From contig VXAI01000015.1 of assembly GCA_013399305.1 (NCBI GenBank), positions 6,198,182 to 6,262,181 on the forward strand: 64,000 nucleotides of DNA, given 5' to 3'. The first letter of the stretch is position 1. Every line of letters starts with the position of its first letter. Under the pieces are notes generated by a model that worked only from the letters and a program-made list of their open reading frames with translations, was not told the DNA's origin and ran no database searches. Origin of the DNA: Rostratula benghalensis. Taxonomy: Eukaryota > Chordata > Aves > Charadriiformes > Rostratulidae. The position numbers and the translations under genes are program-made. Shown here in pieces: positions 1 through 12,500 of this stretch.

Positions 1-224
1 CCATACCGGGAAAATACTTCCTTTAACTTTTCTTCTGTTGTCTGAAGATTGAGCCTTGCCACGAACAGGGTGAGGTGTGGATCTCCTGTGACTCCCTTGT
101 TGGGTACGTAGCGTGCCAGCATAGCCCTCCATATGGCCCGGTCGTGGGGCTCCTCGTCCGTGCCATCGATGCTCCCGGCTTTCAGGGGGTCGTACTCCTT
201 CGCTATGGGGGCCCAGTCATTCAT
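1..224 (-). CDS. SNRNP35: SNRNP35, U11/U12 snRNP 35 kDa protein (N-terminal part, cut by window edge)
   Basis: This is the start of the 35 kDa protein of the U11/U12 di-snRNP, which acts in the nucleus in recognition of minor (U12-type) introns. Reading the minus strand from ATG at 222-224, the frame stays open to the window edge and gives about 74 residues. It begins MNDWAPIAKEYDPLKAG and continues through ARYVPNKG to LTLFVARLNLQT and EVFSRYG. This matches the vertebrate SNRNP35 N-terminus nearly residue for residue, and the last part is the start of the RRM. The start is secure: an in-frame TAG lies six bases upstream, A is at -3, and a pyrimidine-rich acceptor (TTTTTTCCCCAG) puts the exon boundary at 230. 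In vertebrates the coding region is a single exon, so the rest should continue to the left. The RS/RE-rich C-terminus is outside the window. Expression is probably driven by the promoter shared with RILPL2. Confidence 0.95.
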   Translation of the reverse strand, partial: MNDWAPIAKEYDPLKAGSIDGTDEEPHDRAIWRAMLARYVPNKGVTGDPHLTLFVARLNLQTTEEKLKEVFSRY

Positions 225-369
225 TGTCTACTGGGGAAAAAACCCCACGTGTCACACAGGTAATTCAGGAAGAGAAGCAAGAAGTGCAAGAAGCACTTTC
301 AGCACTGCTGTACAGTATTTTTCAAGAAAAAAAAATCCCCCCAAATTTGACAAACTTCAATAAATCGGC

Positions 370-1440
370 AATATGGCTGTTGTTTGTGTTCACTTCCCCT
401 GGCGGAGCCACGGCGGGGAGCCCGAATCCGCCCCGGGCTGAGGGGGGCCCGGCGGCCCCATCCCTCTCCCCGGCCTAGAAGGGCCCCGCGGCCCCGTTCC
501 CCGCCTGAGGAGCCCCGCGGCCGACAGCTTCCCCTGCGGCCGCCCCGCTCCCCTCACCTCGCCCGGCGGGGCGCAATGGCGGCTCTTCCCGTCGGCAGAG
601 GCCGATTCGCCAGGCCCCGGCGGGAACCGACCCCACCAGGGCCCGCCGGGGTTTATTTCAGTCCCTTTCCCCTCTCCCCATCAGGAGGAGGCGTCACCAA
701 AACACGCGGACACCGTCCCCCCCCGCTCCCCGCAGCCGCCTCGCCGAGGCGTGTGGCGAATGCGGCGCTGAGGAACGGCTGACCCGTTCGCCTCCCTCCC
801 TCCCCGGTACTGGTGCCCGGCCCGGGCTCGGCGCGGCGCCGGGAGCCACCCCCGGCCCTTCCCCACCATCCCCTTACCGGCGGCGGGGGGTATCTCCTCA
901 GGGGAAGGGGCAGGGCGGGAAGCGGCGCCGGGCCGCGGCCTCCTCTATGGAAACGGCCGGGGGCGGGAGGGCTCGCTCCGCCCGCGGGCCCCGCCGGCAG
1001 CGCCGCCCGGCCCGGCCTTCCCCGGGGGAAGGAAGTTAGCGGCGGGCATGCAGCAGGGCCGGGAGGAGGAGGATGATGTGGAGGAGGAGGAGGAAGATGA
1101 TGAGGATGAGGGCGGCCCGGAGAGGGCTCTGGAGAAGAGCCCCTTCCAGCTGACGGCCGGGGACGTCTACGACATCTCCTCCCTGGTGGGCCGGGACCTG
1201 CTGCAGCTGAGCGCCGGCCCGCGGGTGCCCGCCGCGCTGGCCCGGCTGCAGTTCCGCATCGTGAGGGTGCTGGAGATGCTGGAAACGCTGGTGAGCGAGA
1301 GCAGCCTGGCCGAGGAGCAGCTGCGGGCGGAGCGGGACAGCCTGCGGCGGGAGCTGGAGGCGCTACGGGCGGCGGGGGGCCCTGGCGGCGACCACCAGGT
1401 GGGTGCCGGGGGGCGGCCGGGCCGGGTCGGGGGGAGGGCG
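370..1440. promoter_or_regulatory. CpG island, probable bidirectional promoter of SNRNP35 and RILPL2
   Basis: This interval is strongly GC- and CpG-rich and has no TATA box. It covers the probable SNRNP35 first exon on the minus strand and the RILPL2 first coding exon on the plus strand. The two genes point away from each other with fewer than 500 bases between the SNRNP35 exon and the RILPL2 ATG. An ATGGCGGC (YY1-like) element lies at about 576. The long open frames through the island in other frames are composition artefacts. Confidence 0.75.
558..620 (-). other. SNRNP35: Probable 5' untranslated first exon of SNRNP35
   Basis: The minus strand shows a good donor (GAG|GTGAGG) with the GT at 556-557, so an exon would end at 558. 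The acceptor that would receive it lies at 231-232, just before the SNRNP35 ATG exon. The upstream limit (about 600-620) is a guess, because no transcript evidence is available. It lies in GC-rich, CpG-rich sequence typical of a TATA-less promoter. The intervening intron (231-557) holds no other feature that I can see. Confidence 0.5.
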
Positions 1441-4400
1441 GCTGCCGGGGGGGCACAGGCTCCAGAGGCCATTTCCCCGACACTTGGCTCTCTGCTTGGC
1501 CACACAGTGGTGGTGAAGCCCACCCTGACGCCAGATGGGTCAGAGGATGCTCTTTGCGCAGTCACCGGTCTCTCTCCTCACGGCAGAATGAGCCTCAGAA
1601 AGTTTTTCTCGTTTTTGTAGAAGGCCGTGAAGTCATTTCCAGAGCAGAGATCTTCGGTGCCGAGGCTCCCCCGCTCCTGTTCCGCTGTGGCGCCTAACAC
1701 CATGCCTTTTAGCTCAGCACGGGGCAGTGCTGGCTGAGGAGTCCAGACACACAGAGTCAAGAGTTTCACTGTACAAATCCACTCCTCTAGAGCTCCCACA
1801 GCAGCCCCACAAAGGCAATTTGCCATTCATGCAAATGCTAACGCTTTGTTTCTGTGTGCAAGGGAAACTGATGTCTGTGACCGAAAAAGCCGTTAGCACA
1901 AAGGTCACAATGAGGAAAGGAGAATTCATTTCTCACCTCTCTGTGCCACAGCGTGTTGGTGGGACGTTAGACAGATCGCTCAGGCCTCTCTCATCATCAG
2001 AAAAGCAGATAAAAGCAGCTTCTTGGCAAACTGGGTTGCAAACTCTTTGGGACAGAGACATTGCTTTTAGCTGCAGTCAGAGCCTACTTGGCTGGGAAAT
2101 GCAAGCACCAAGGGAATATAAAGATAATATGCAAAACTATAATGAACTGGTTGCAAAAAAAAAAAAAATTAAAAAAATATCAAGATTACAAGGAACCAGT
2201 TCTAAGAATTACTACGTATTTATAAAATTCATAGTTTTTACTCTAGGAATGCCCTGGTTTTGACAGGTTACAAGATGATGACCACCACCGTTTATTTTAC
2301 AGCTCAGCCTTGGACCAGACAAAATGGTCATAGACCTCACAGATCCAAATCGCCCCCGGTTCACGTTACAGGAGCTGCGAGATGTACTGCAAGAGCGTAA
2401 CCAGCTGAAAGCTCAGCTTCTTGTGGTGCAAGAGGAGCTGCAGTGCTATAAGAGGTATATCCTGAAGTCAGCAAAGAACGAGCAACAACTGCTCTTGTCT
2501 GAGGGGGACTTACCCGATGGGAGTTGGAGCACCTGGATTGGGATGGGCACTGTCCAGAGGTGCCAGAGACATCTGTGCTCCCAAGAGCCTACAAATGAGC
2601 AAAGAAAAGGCGGGGGAAGGATGAAGTCTCTGCAACATAATCTAAAAACTCAACTTCCTCTTACTCTGCAGAGTTGGCAGCCTGTTCCCAGAATTGTACG
2701 GCTGTAAGCCTACAGGCGGTCACCCCCACTCCACACAGGAGCAGGGTTCTCATGCACATGAATGGATCTGAGCAGCCACAGCAGTTGCACACAGACTGTT
2801 CTCGTCTAAGGCCACGCTGCCAACCAAAGAGCACGGGGGTTTCCATCTCATCTTTACTCAAAATTTCCTTCCTCCTCCAGCTTGCTGTCGTGGACGGGAG
2901 CTTATCTACTGCTCCGTTGCTCCCACAGGGGCTTGGCATTGATCTAGAAAGCAGAATATTAGGCCCTTTCATCATCATTCAATATAAGCTGTGGGGGGTT
3001 TTCTTTAAGACTACCCACAGAGGGTTGTGCAAAGCAAGTGCTTTCAGAGAAACATTTTGGCCTTTCTAGAAGGGACCAGCCTGAGGTAATCAGCATGAGC
3101 CACAGGGTGGATAGGGTGGGATGCAGGAAGGGTCTTGCACTGGGGGCTACAAATTCCTTCAGCACCAAGGCTGCTCTGCCCCTCCCATCAGGTTGTAGTC
3201 TACACTCTTTGGGGCAAGAAACTACTTCTTAATCTAGAGACAAAATGTCTGAGCACATCAGATGGCAGTTGAGATACCTCGGCAACAGCTTCTTAACTAC
3301 AGTAAGCCTGCCCTTTGCCTTGGCTGTAACAGGCAGGCTAAGCCAAGAAGTTAAAGTTAAATCAAGTTAAATCCAAGAACTCATTTTACAGACCGCTCAA
3401 CAGCACTTCTCTTGGCACCGTGGGGCACCTCTTCCCCAGCTCACCTGCCCACCTTCGCTGTGTGGCTGTTGGAACGGTGTCTTGCTTTGATTCCCCAGCT
3501 GCGTTACACAGCTCATTGCAGGCTGAGTTAAAAATCAACAGTGTGAATGTTTTACTGATTTAAGTCAGAGCTGCTTCGCAGTTCTATGGGCTTCTCTCCT
3601 CATACAGCACTCCAGCTTCAGCCAAAAACCATCTTCCCTTAAAAGGTGCACATAAAAATCCTAATTACAATTGTACAGCCATAAAGAGTAGTTGTGCAGG
3701 GGAAGAGGATAAATATATGTTCTAAAGTGTCTTGTGTGCATTGGATACAAGTTCTATATAGCACAAGGCAACTGCCATCCTCCCAGAGAATGGCTTGGGC
3801 CAACCAGTGATGTTTGGGGTTTACATTTTTAATCATGATTACTGAGTAGAAGGTGTGGTGCAAGTATCAGAGATCTGCAGTGGCACCAAACAGCTCACAG
3901 TCCCGTTTCTCCAACAGGAGAAGCTGCCTCAGAATTATCCCATGCCTGATGTCACACCAATTTCTAGATACCCTCCTGTATTTTCATTTCCAAGGCCCAG
4001 AGGTGTGTTGCTCATTAGGGGTGTTGCTGAGCTACTTCCAGCCTTCAGCTGCTGCAGTCACAAGCTTTGATGCACTCAGCTCTCCAGATAAATGAGGTCA
4101 GCTCAGGACAGTGAATTGGCTGTGAAAACACAGCCCAGTACCCAACCTTGTAAAGTCTAACCCTGTTCCAAGCAGGGGAAACATCCTTTGATAAAACTGA
4201 AGCTTTTGTCTAAAATAGGCAGTTACAAGCCTGTGGAGTGTAGCAGCATTGAGGAGGATGATAAAATCTACAGCTCAGGCAAAGCCTTTCTTTTCTCCTC
4301 TGTAGGACGGAGAGAGGAACAGGCACCCACCTTGCAGGGAAGCTGGGACTCTCCCATGGGTTCCCTGCTGCACGGTGTGAGCCTTCGTGGCTGAGCTGAA

Positions 4401-5394
4401 GGTACCACAGATCCACCCATGCAGAAACTCACCATCTGTGTCTGTGCCCTGCTGTTGTCTTTGGACTCTTGCACAAATCCAATGTGTAATTACACTTCCT
4501 TTCACTCCTGTTATGTTTTGCCATTCTTCCTCTGTGGAGAAGTCAGCTCGTTACTCGTTTAGTGTTCTCATTAAAGCACAGCCTAAGCAATGCTACATTG
4601 CACTATTTAGGGAAAATAAGAGAATTCATCACAAGAAATAGGCCAGGCTGCCATCTCTGTCCTGTTTACACCCATTCACCCATCTCCTAGGCTGCCCCAG
4701 GAAGGGTAAAATACAGACAGCACAAACCCATGAAAAATAAGCAAACCCTCTTCTTTTCCCAGTGGCATCATCTCACAGAGAAAGGACCAAACTGAAGAAC
4801 TGGAAAAAGAAGCCAGTGGCAGCAGCAAGGACAGTGAGGAGAAGACAGTCATCAAACGGCTGTAAGTCTGTCTGCATCTTTTTTTTTGGCAGAATACAGG
4901 AGAACATGGCATGCTTCAGAGTTATTGAATCCAGGGATGAATTCTGACCTTTGGCCTACTTGGCTGGATATTGTTTTCTTCTGCTCTCCCTGTAAAATTA
5001 AAAACCCAATAGATACAGACTTTCCTGCAGACAAAGCACTCCACAGGAAGGCAACCTCCAGGCAAGCAGGGCGGCACTTTTCTCTAGAAAAAATGAGCAT
5101 TTCAGAACAAAACTATCCACTACTCTCCTCCTCTGCTGGCACTTTAGGACTCTGCTGTGGGAACACGCCAGCTGTCCCCAGAGGTTTGTTTACATTGTGT
5201 GCAACAGCTGTACACAGTACCCACAAGCACAGGCTGCAGCCCCAAAGTTCCCCAAAATAGCAGAACACATTGACACAGCCAGCTCACTCCATGTTCCTCC
5301 TTTTCCAGTCGTTCATTGTTGCCTCCTTTTTTGTTGTCTTTTTTTTTTTAGGTTCTCTTTTAAACATGGAAAACGAGCGTCCTCGAGAACTTAA
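1048..5394 (+). CDS. RILPL2: RILPL2, Rab-interacting lysosomal protein-like 2 (4 coding exons)
   Basis: RILPL2 is a cytosolic adaptor of the RILP family. In mammals it binds phosphorylated Rab8/Rab10 and myosin Va and helps regulate ciliary membrane content. Coding exons are 1048-1398, 2303-2454, 4763-4861 and 5352-5394, with phases 0, 2 and 2 at the junctions. The total is 645 nt, or 214 aa; the human protein is 211. Exon 1 has an acidic Glu/Asp run (residues about 6-22), then the RH1 domain (KSPFQLTAGDVYDISSLVGR and a leucine-rich coiled coil to about residue 110). Exon 2 carries the RH2 core (DLTDPNRPRFTLQELRDVLQERN, about residues 127-149) and ends CYK. Exon 3 is polar (EEKTVIKRL at its end) and exon 4 ends in a basic tail (KHGKRASSRT). 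All splice sites are GT-AG. The N-terminal acidic tract differs from human in detail, but the rest aligns well. The gene shares a promoter island with SNRNP35 and is convergent with KMT5A. Confidence 0.94.
1399..2302 (+). other. RILPL2 intron 1
   Basis: Intron of 904 bases with donor GTGGGT and acceptor TTTTACAG. The first part is still CpG-island sequence. The remainder is unremarkable apart from an A-rich run at about 2154-2178. No gene or repeat was recognised. Confidence 0.85.
2455..4762 (+). other. RILPL2 intron 2
   Basis: Intron of 2308 bases with donor GTATAT and acceptor TTCTTTTCCCAG. Several short open frames occur, for example near 3853-4095, but none has recognisable homology or flanking splice signals that fit the gene. 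The sequence just after the donor stays open in the RILPL2 frame to 2707. I recognised no repeat family in it. Confidence 0.8.
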
Positions 5395-5597
5395 CCACTC
5401 CTGTTCAGACATGGCAGCGATGAGCCTCTGAGAAATTAGGGGAGTCAATGGCCTGAAGAAAAAGCATCACTCCTACTGCAAACTCATCAAAATTGTGTTG
5501 TATAATAGTCTTTCAGAATAGATTTCACTTTGATTTTTTAGAAACTGTTTAAGACAGACACTTTTTGTATTTCCTTATATTCTGGCCAGACACAGAG

Positions 5598-5603
5598 AAT
5601 AAA
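5598..5603 (+). terminator. RILPL2: RILPL2 polyadenylation signal
   Basis: A canonical AATAAA lies 204 bases after the RILPL2 stop codon and is the first one in the 3' UTR. A T-rich, GT-containing stretch follows. This suggests a short 3' UTR of about 230 bases. Confidence 0.7.
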
Positions 5604-5624
5604 TGTTTACATGAAGGTGATTTT

Positions 5625-8600
5625 CGTTCTTATTAAATAAGCCTGTGATGATCTGTAGAACCCACTTATTTATCCTGCCTACCAGAATGCACATCCCAAA
5701 TTATTTTACAAGATGAAGAGGCATGGTTGTTGTTGGTTTTTTGGTGGTGGGGTCTTTTTGTTATTGTTGTTGGTTTTGTTTTGGGGGATTTTTTAAGAGC
5801 TACACACCATTCACAAGTGCATTTGGAGCAAAGGGCTGGGAAGGGAGGAAGAAGCCATTGAGACTCTTAGGCAAAAAGGAATTACCTCACACAGCAGAGA
5901 GCAGCTCAAAGAAAACCCCCCCAAAGGAAGGTGCGGTTGGGCTGTGACAGCAGAGCCCCTGCACACCCAGGAGTGGCCGTTTGGGGTTGAGATGAAAGAT
6001 GGTGGTGAAGAGCACAGCAAGGAAAGAAAAGCTGCTGCATTGTGCTCTGCCCACAGGAAGTACTGATGATGGCTTTTCCGAGATGCAGACACGCTCAGAC
6101 TGGAACAGATGCGCCAAACACTTAATTTCTGACAGCTAAAGGTCTCCTGTGGTAGAAAGTTATATTTTTCATAAGCTCTGTTCTTTCAGTCATCTGTCAC
6201 AAGCTGGGTATTAGCCTCAGTAATGAGATTTATCACTAGTGGAAGCATATAGGGCAAACAGAAGAGTAGAAAAATCAGCTTGAAATATACCAATTAGGAT
6301 CCACATTTAGAAAAGTAGAATTTCCACAGCTGAAAACTCTGAACAGACATAAAAGGAGCAGTGACAGGTATCAAAATATGATCTTACTGTTTTCAGAAGT
6401 GTAAGGAGGCTCTGAAATCTTTTGATTCCCTCTCATACGCTAGCAGCATGAAAAAAAAAAAAGTAGGACATTTCACACATCTGCTCAGATGCACGAGGCA
6501 AATGCGGCTTTGCAGAAGGTAGAACTTGCAGCCTCCTGCCAGAGAGAATTTGTGAGCAACTGTACGTTAGCCAAGCAACATCAAAGATGTCTGAACCAAG
6601 CACCCTGGTGCAGCCAGGGCACAGAACTGCCAGAGTGATTTTGCCACCTTCAAAATTTATTAATAAGCCTTGACTATGTCCCTGTGACACGTTTTCTAGA
6701 GCACGGTAGCAGGGAAGGACGTTACTGCATTTCCTTAGCAGAGGCTTTGTGTGCAGAGAAAAACGACCAGTCAATCACACCAGCACCAGCCAGGATGCTC
6801 CTCTGAGCTGGAGAAAGGTTTAACTGGGGATGTATTTTCTCATTGCCTTTAAAAATGGGGGAGGGGGAAGGAAGAAGGGGCATTATGCCACAAAACACAC
6901 TAATCACTCTACTGAGTCTTAATGAAACCACTTCAGGTAATGAACCACACAGATTAAACAGAGCTGTGCCAAAGCAGCAGCCTGCAAGCAGGCACAGAAG
7001 ACTGCCATAGCCCCAGGCTGCTCTTTGCAGGTTAGTTGAAGGAGACAATAATGAAAGCTGCAATTATTCTTTCCAGTTTACCATTGAAGATGTTCTTTAT
7101 TAAAAATAAATAAAGGTGGGAGCTCACCAGTTGAAGCAGACAGGAGAACACCTCCACCTTTTTGAATTGGTCTTTCTTTGGATCCTTCACAGTTGCATCC
7201 ATTCTGTGCCAACGAGACACAGGGCTTCTCTCAAAAGGGGAGCAAATTCCCTGTCTCTGGTTACCCCAGAAGAGGCTACAGTCCTGAGAGACCAACCCCA
7301 CTGCCTGTGGCACAGGTACAGCAGCCCAACAACTGGTTTAGCTCCCAACCGAGGGCATCTTTCCCTGCAAAGTACTTTACATCTTGTTAGATGAAGCCTT
7401 CCTAGAAAAGGTGAAGGGATAAAAATTCAAGTGGCATTTTCCTGTGAAAAGTATTTTGAGATATGTATCTCAGTTCCTCAAACAGCAAAGAATACATCCT
7501 CAGTGCAACATCTGCTTACCATCTTCCAATGCAGTCCTATTTGATTACCAGTTAAGCGTTTCGGAGAAGACTTTTTTTTTTTAAATGTAAAATTGGGAGA
7601 GATCTTCCTCCCTTCTTGTTTACAAAAGTGATGCTGAAGAACAGAGATTTTAGCTATTTGACCTGATAGAGAACAAGCAAATGTTTAAATAATAAAAAAA
7701 GCATTTTATTCCAATTTTTACTTCAGGGAAGTGCTCTAGTAAAACAGGATAATGTACACTGTTGTAGTCTCTGTTACCGAGACCAAAGAAAAAAAAACAC
7801 AAATCAGTGCCAACTCATCAGTCAGCCAACAAACCTTACCTGTAACTCAGTACATGTAAGGTAACAGGTCTCCAGTTAATTCCTCAGAAATGGTGAAAAT
7901 ACACAGCCTGTTTCCGATGAGCTTGCCTTTTGTTAAGTGGTAAATAATACAAAGCATTTTATGGCTAATGTTTTTCACAGCTTCCTTTCCAAATGCTAAT
8001 GATCTGCAATGGAGACAGGTACTATAGCAGCCACTTCATCAATAATAAATATATTCTTTATTTTACAGAGACATTGTCTTCAAGTTTTTAATTTAAAAAA
8101 TACATCACTAAGCCACCTCTCTTGCTGCTGGAGCATACAACCAGGATGTTGGTGCTATTTGACCTATCACATAGGCAAGATTGTCCTAGAGGGCAGTAGC
8201 TGGAACAGCAGCAGCCTTCAGGCACAAGGAACAGGAGACATTAACAGAGCCACAGATCCCTTGCTGACATCTTCCAGCAGCAAGCGTGGCTGATGGCTCA
8301 CAGCCATTTTCATCTACACACATGCCAAGCCTGCCTTGGCAAAAATTCCAACTGGTAAGAATTCATCTTTAACATAAAGGACCTGCTTTGTATTGCCCGC
8401 CTTTATCACAGATTTGGTTCTCCAACAGTAACGTCACAAACATCTGCCAGATGCTGAGCACTCAACTCCCATTCAAGACAGTGGGACCAGACCAAGCTGG
8501 ACAGACCTACAGGACCAGGCAATAAGGAATCTCCTTTCTTCATTGCATGAACTCCATCACTACAGTTCGAAGCTGCATATGAAGAGGACTCCTATTTTTG

Positions 8601-9565
8601 GAACCGCTATGCTCTACTTCAAGCATTCACAGTAAATAAATAGCTTCTGATGTGGCTAATTAGCATAGGAAGGTAATAAAAAAATTTTTTGGAGACAGCT
8701 TTTTCTTCTATGTCTTTAAAATCCTCTGGGAGACACCGCCAAGAATCAGACATTAATTATAAAAAGGTACCATCTTAAATTTTAGAAAATAAGTCACGTC
8801 AAACATTGATTCTCTCTGTGAAGTTCTATCTTCACAATTCTAATCAGTATCGACCCAGTCTGTCAAAACCCATCCTCATTTGGCTTGGAGTCATTTCTCT
8901 GAGGAAAGCAGCCAATTTGACCATCCCCTTCCCTCAGCACCAGTGCATTTAAAGTTCATCGCCAACATGAGATACGGCACTGGAAAAAAAACCTGGATCC
9001 CTACCACAGATTATTTGAAAATGATAGAAACAGTCGCATCCTTCTCAGGGAAGCCTGTCAGCACTGGGTTGTGAAGAGCAGTCTGACAAGTCATCAAGCC
9101 GTTGGATGTATGAATCAGAGGACAGAAGTGCATCTGCTGTCATAAAACTAATGCCAAGTTCATTGCCCCCCGACGTGGAGCGTGACATTTCATTGCAAAA
9201 GCAGAAGCACAACCCAAGTGATTTAAGTTTCTGTGCAAGCCTTTGACTGCATGCCCAAGTGGCACTGGTCGCTACACAGAAATATTCAAATTTTAGGGAG
9301 GGTTTCCTTTTGATACAGAAGTTTTGGCAATCTAAGATCAATTATTCAAGCCTGCCTGGGAAACTGTAATAGGTAATTAAATACTGCAAAGCAAAAAGTT
9401 GTTTTTAAGGAGCTCAGAACACCATAAGCAGTCCACTAAGAAAGCTGAGGGAAGTACGGACAAGAGGAAAAAAAAATAAAATCCACTGGCTCCTTGTAGA
9501 GTGCTCAGTCCAAAAAAAAAAAAAAGAAAACCCAAACAGAAACAACCCCAAACGAAGAAGATGAA
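5625..9565. other. Convergent interval between RILPL2 and KMT5A, including the KMT5A 3' UTR
   Basis: No coding exon is recognisable here on either strand. The right part must be the KMT5A 3' UTR, since the stop codon is at 9566-9568. On the minus strand, AATAAA occurs at 8057-8062, 7705-7710 and 7096-7101. The first would give a 3' UTR of about 1.5 kb, similar to what I recall for mammals. A GTT-rich low-complexity stretch lies at about 5727-5790. Short open frames in this interval have no recognisable homology. Confidence 0.6.
8057..8062 (-). terminator. KMT5A: Candidate KMT5A polyadenylation signal
   Basis: This is AATAAA on the minus strand, about 1.5 kb past the KMT5A stop. It was chosen over copies at 7705-7710 and 7096-7101 only because the resulting 3' UTR length seems typical for the family. 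Use of the more distal signals cannot be excluded from sequence. Confidence 0.35.
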
Positions 9566-12500
9566 TTAGTGTTTCAGCCACGGATGAGCTTCAATGGAAG
9601 CTTTGCTTCTGTCTCCATAGTCATACAACAGTTCTTCACCTGCTTTAATGTCTCTGGAAGCTATCAATATGAGATGAGGCACACCGTCAATGTCATGAAG
9701 CTTTGTTTGACAATTGCCACATTTGCTGTGATTAATCAGTCTTCCCAGACGATTAGTTTCTTTTGTAGCATCAACACTGAAAGAACAAAAACAGAATGCA
9801 GGATTGCTGCATATCACACAGTGACGTTTGTGGATAAACCCCAAAGCGCAAATCAGACAAAGAACTAGGAATCCACACAAGGCTTGAAAAATTTCAGAGA
9901 ACCAGAACATTACAGAACATTCATACGGTTGAACATGATATGGCAACGTAAACTAAAGCAATTATGGGAGATTAAGTTAGCATGCAACCCAGAAAACACA
10001 AAATTTTGGACTATTTTTTTTGAGCTGCCTGTTTTCAAACAGCTCTCAACTGTTTGCAAGGAACAGCAGCATCCAGGTGTAGAACTCCACCAGAAAAGCT
10101 TGATACTTAAGTACTCTCCCCTCAAGAAATCTGTGTCCAAGCTAAGTAGTGTCTACTGAGTAAACCAGCAAGAGTCCTTACTCACACAAAAGGCTGGAAT
10201 GGCCTAAATACTACATGCCTTATTTCCAGAGACCTGAATCCTAAAGCTCCAGTGCTGCTCATTGCATAAAGAATTGCTACAGCAGCTGTCATCGTGGTAT
10301 CAAGACTGGAAGTCAGACACTGAGAACAAAGGGCACCTCAAAGTAATTAATGACCCACAATCCAGTATCATCAGCCAAGGAAGAAAGAATGTAGTTGCTT
10401 TGAAAGAACTGGAATTTGGGGCAAAGGACACAGCAAATAGAGGGATAAAGCATGAAGACAAGATGGGTGTCAGGTACTAGAGGAAAAAAAGGGACCTAGT
10501 CAAAGACAGCTGAAGGAAGTGTTTCTCTTCCAGTGAGTTTGTCCATACTGCTCTTCAAACAAAACTCAGGAAAAGTAGCTCATCTTACAAGAGAATAATT
10601 CTAGGCAGAAGTTCACAGCAGAGACAGAAGTCTCATCTAAGCAGGTACCACTCTCCATACAGCTTGTGCTGTACAGGGCTTTGAGTCATCTACCTTTTAG
10701 CCCAGAAGTACAGGAGGCTCCTGGACCACGAAAGAGCATTCCAAAGATTTCCTAATTCATGGGTCAACCCCTTTTTTTAAATGAAAACAAGAAAAGACTA
10801 AGCAGCATTCAAAGCCTCTCGCTCACTCAAGGGAAGAAAAGCTTACCAGTATGTTTTGCTGAGGTACTGAAAATAGTACATATAGCAGCCTGTGGATGGA
10901 TCTTGAGCATACAGAGCTTCTCGCTTTTTAGCATCAGTGATCTCTATGAGATCTCCGTGATACTCAACTACAAATTCTCCTCGATTAAAATGTTTAGTAG
11001 CAATTACTCCTCTCCCTTTGCCATCAATGTAATCAATCTGTTGAGTTGAAAAGAAAATCAGCTGGGAAATTAGAAAGTATTTACATGAGTGGAAATACAC
11101 CATTTACTGAGAAATGAGTGATTTGTTGTTAAAAAATGCAACAGCAGGATATTTGTGTGTATTGCAGACAGCTGTAGAAGCCCAACACACTGCATCATGA
11201 AAGAAATATAGGATGAGTTTGGGACATACACTGAGTTACCAAGTATTTTGATACAAAGCCTTCTAATCAAAGAACTAAGTACTTAAGTAAACCATATACA
11301 ATGAGTAGTTATCTATTTTTACTTTTAAGCTACCTATTAGCTGAGGCAGTACAGCTTTTCCATTTCAGGTTCACCATAACCATTAGCATGCACAGGTTAA
11401 AAAGTTTGATGAACAGAAAGATTGATCACAGAAAATACATTTATCAACCACCAGTATAATTTATTATTCCTGCTTCCCCCTGTAAATTGGACAAGTCCAA
11501 GGAAGTTCTCCTATCACTGCCATATATGTGACAGTGGGAACTGCAAGCTGCTGCTTTTCAAGAATCACAGCTCTCTGCACTTACAGGAGCCATTTCTGCT
11601 TTAAATTCTAAGAAGGGTGATCAGAGTAACCCAAACAGTAAGCACTTAGTCCCAATAACTAGTTATTTGTTAGCAGCAGGAGGAAAACCAGTACAACCCA
11701 TTACCCCAAGTGCCATAATGAAGACCCACTGGAACTGCCTGTAAACAGGCTAAGAACTTGTTACCATACAGACAGCAGATATGGGTGTAGCCTTTAAAAC
11801 ATAGGACAATTAAGATGCTGTATCTGACCTCATTTCCAGAGGCTAACCCATGAAATGAGATATGGAAGGAATCAAATGTATTTTCAGTAAAAACTATAAA
11901 GCCCCTTTAATATTTATGACTGAGTCTGCACATACATATTCTTCAGAGCCAAACATTGCTCACCCAAAAGGAAAGACAGCTCCAGTTTCGCTGCACTTTC
12001 ATCTTACTATCAAGGCACTGCAGCAGTTCGGAGACCGAGTTCTGCTACGTTCTGCTTAAACACATCAACAGCAAGATACTGCATAAACAGTACATGGCTA
12101 CTCAGGCTGGCACTGCCATTACCTTCATTCCTTCTTCCTTCCCACTTGTAATTAGCTCATCTATTTTCCTCCTCTCCTCAGTCTGCAGAAGAAACAAGAA
12201 CAAATAAAACCACAGCGTCATTGGTAGCTTTTGTAGCTTATTCCATAGCTGAAAGGAAATTATTAGGCAGTGGCACTTTTTTCTAAATCATCCCGTATTT
12301 CTAGAAACACTGAATGGTAAAGAGCCAGATTTCAGTCCCTCAACATATATAAGTAGATAGAGTCTATCCTAGAAGAACTGGATCAGCGCTTCCAAATTTT
12401 AAGAATGTTCTTAACACTTGCAGTGCACAATGCTATTCATATTTGGCCAACAGAAACCATTTACATGTAGTTATTAACTTCCTCAAACGTTCAATTAACC

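Noticed and set aside
653..1483. 276-codon minus-strand open frame antisense to RILPL2 exon 1
   Set aside because: It is a proline/arginine/alanine-rich product of CpG-island composition. The opposite strand carries the well-supported RILPL2 exon 1.
3853..4095. Overlapping short open frames in RILPL2 intron 2
   Set aside because: No matching splice sites and no resemblance to RILPL2 or any known protein.
2455..4762. RILPL2 intron 2 as an AT-AC U12 intron (ATATCCTGA just after the donor)
   Set aside because: The match is imperfect (consensus ATATCCTTT). The GT-AG choice gives the correct phase and the conserved CYKSG junction.
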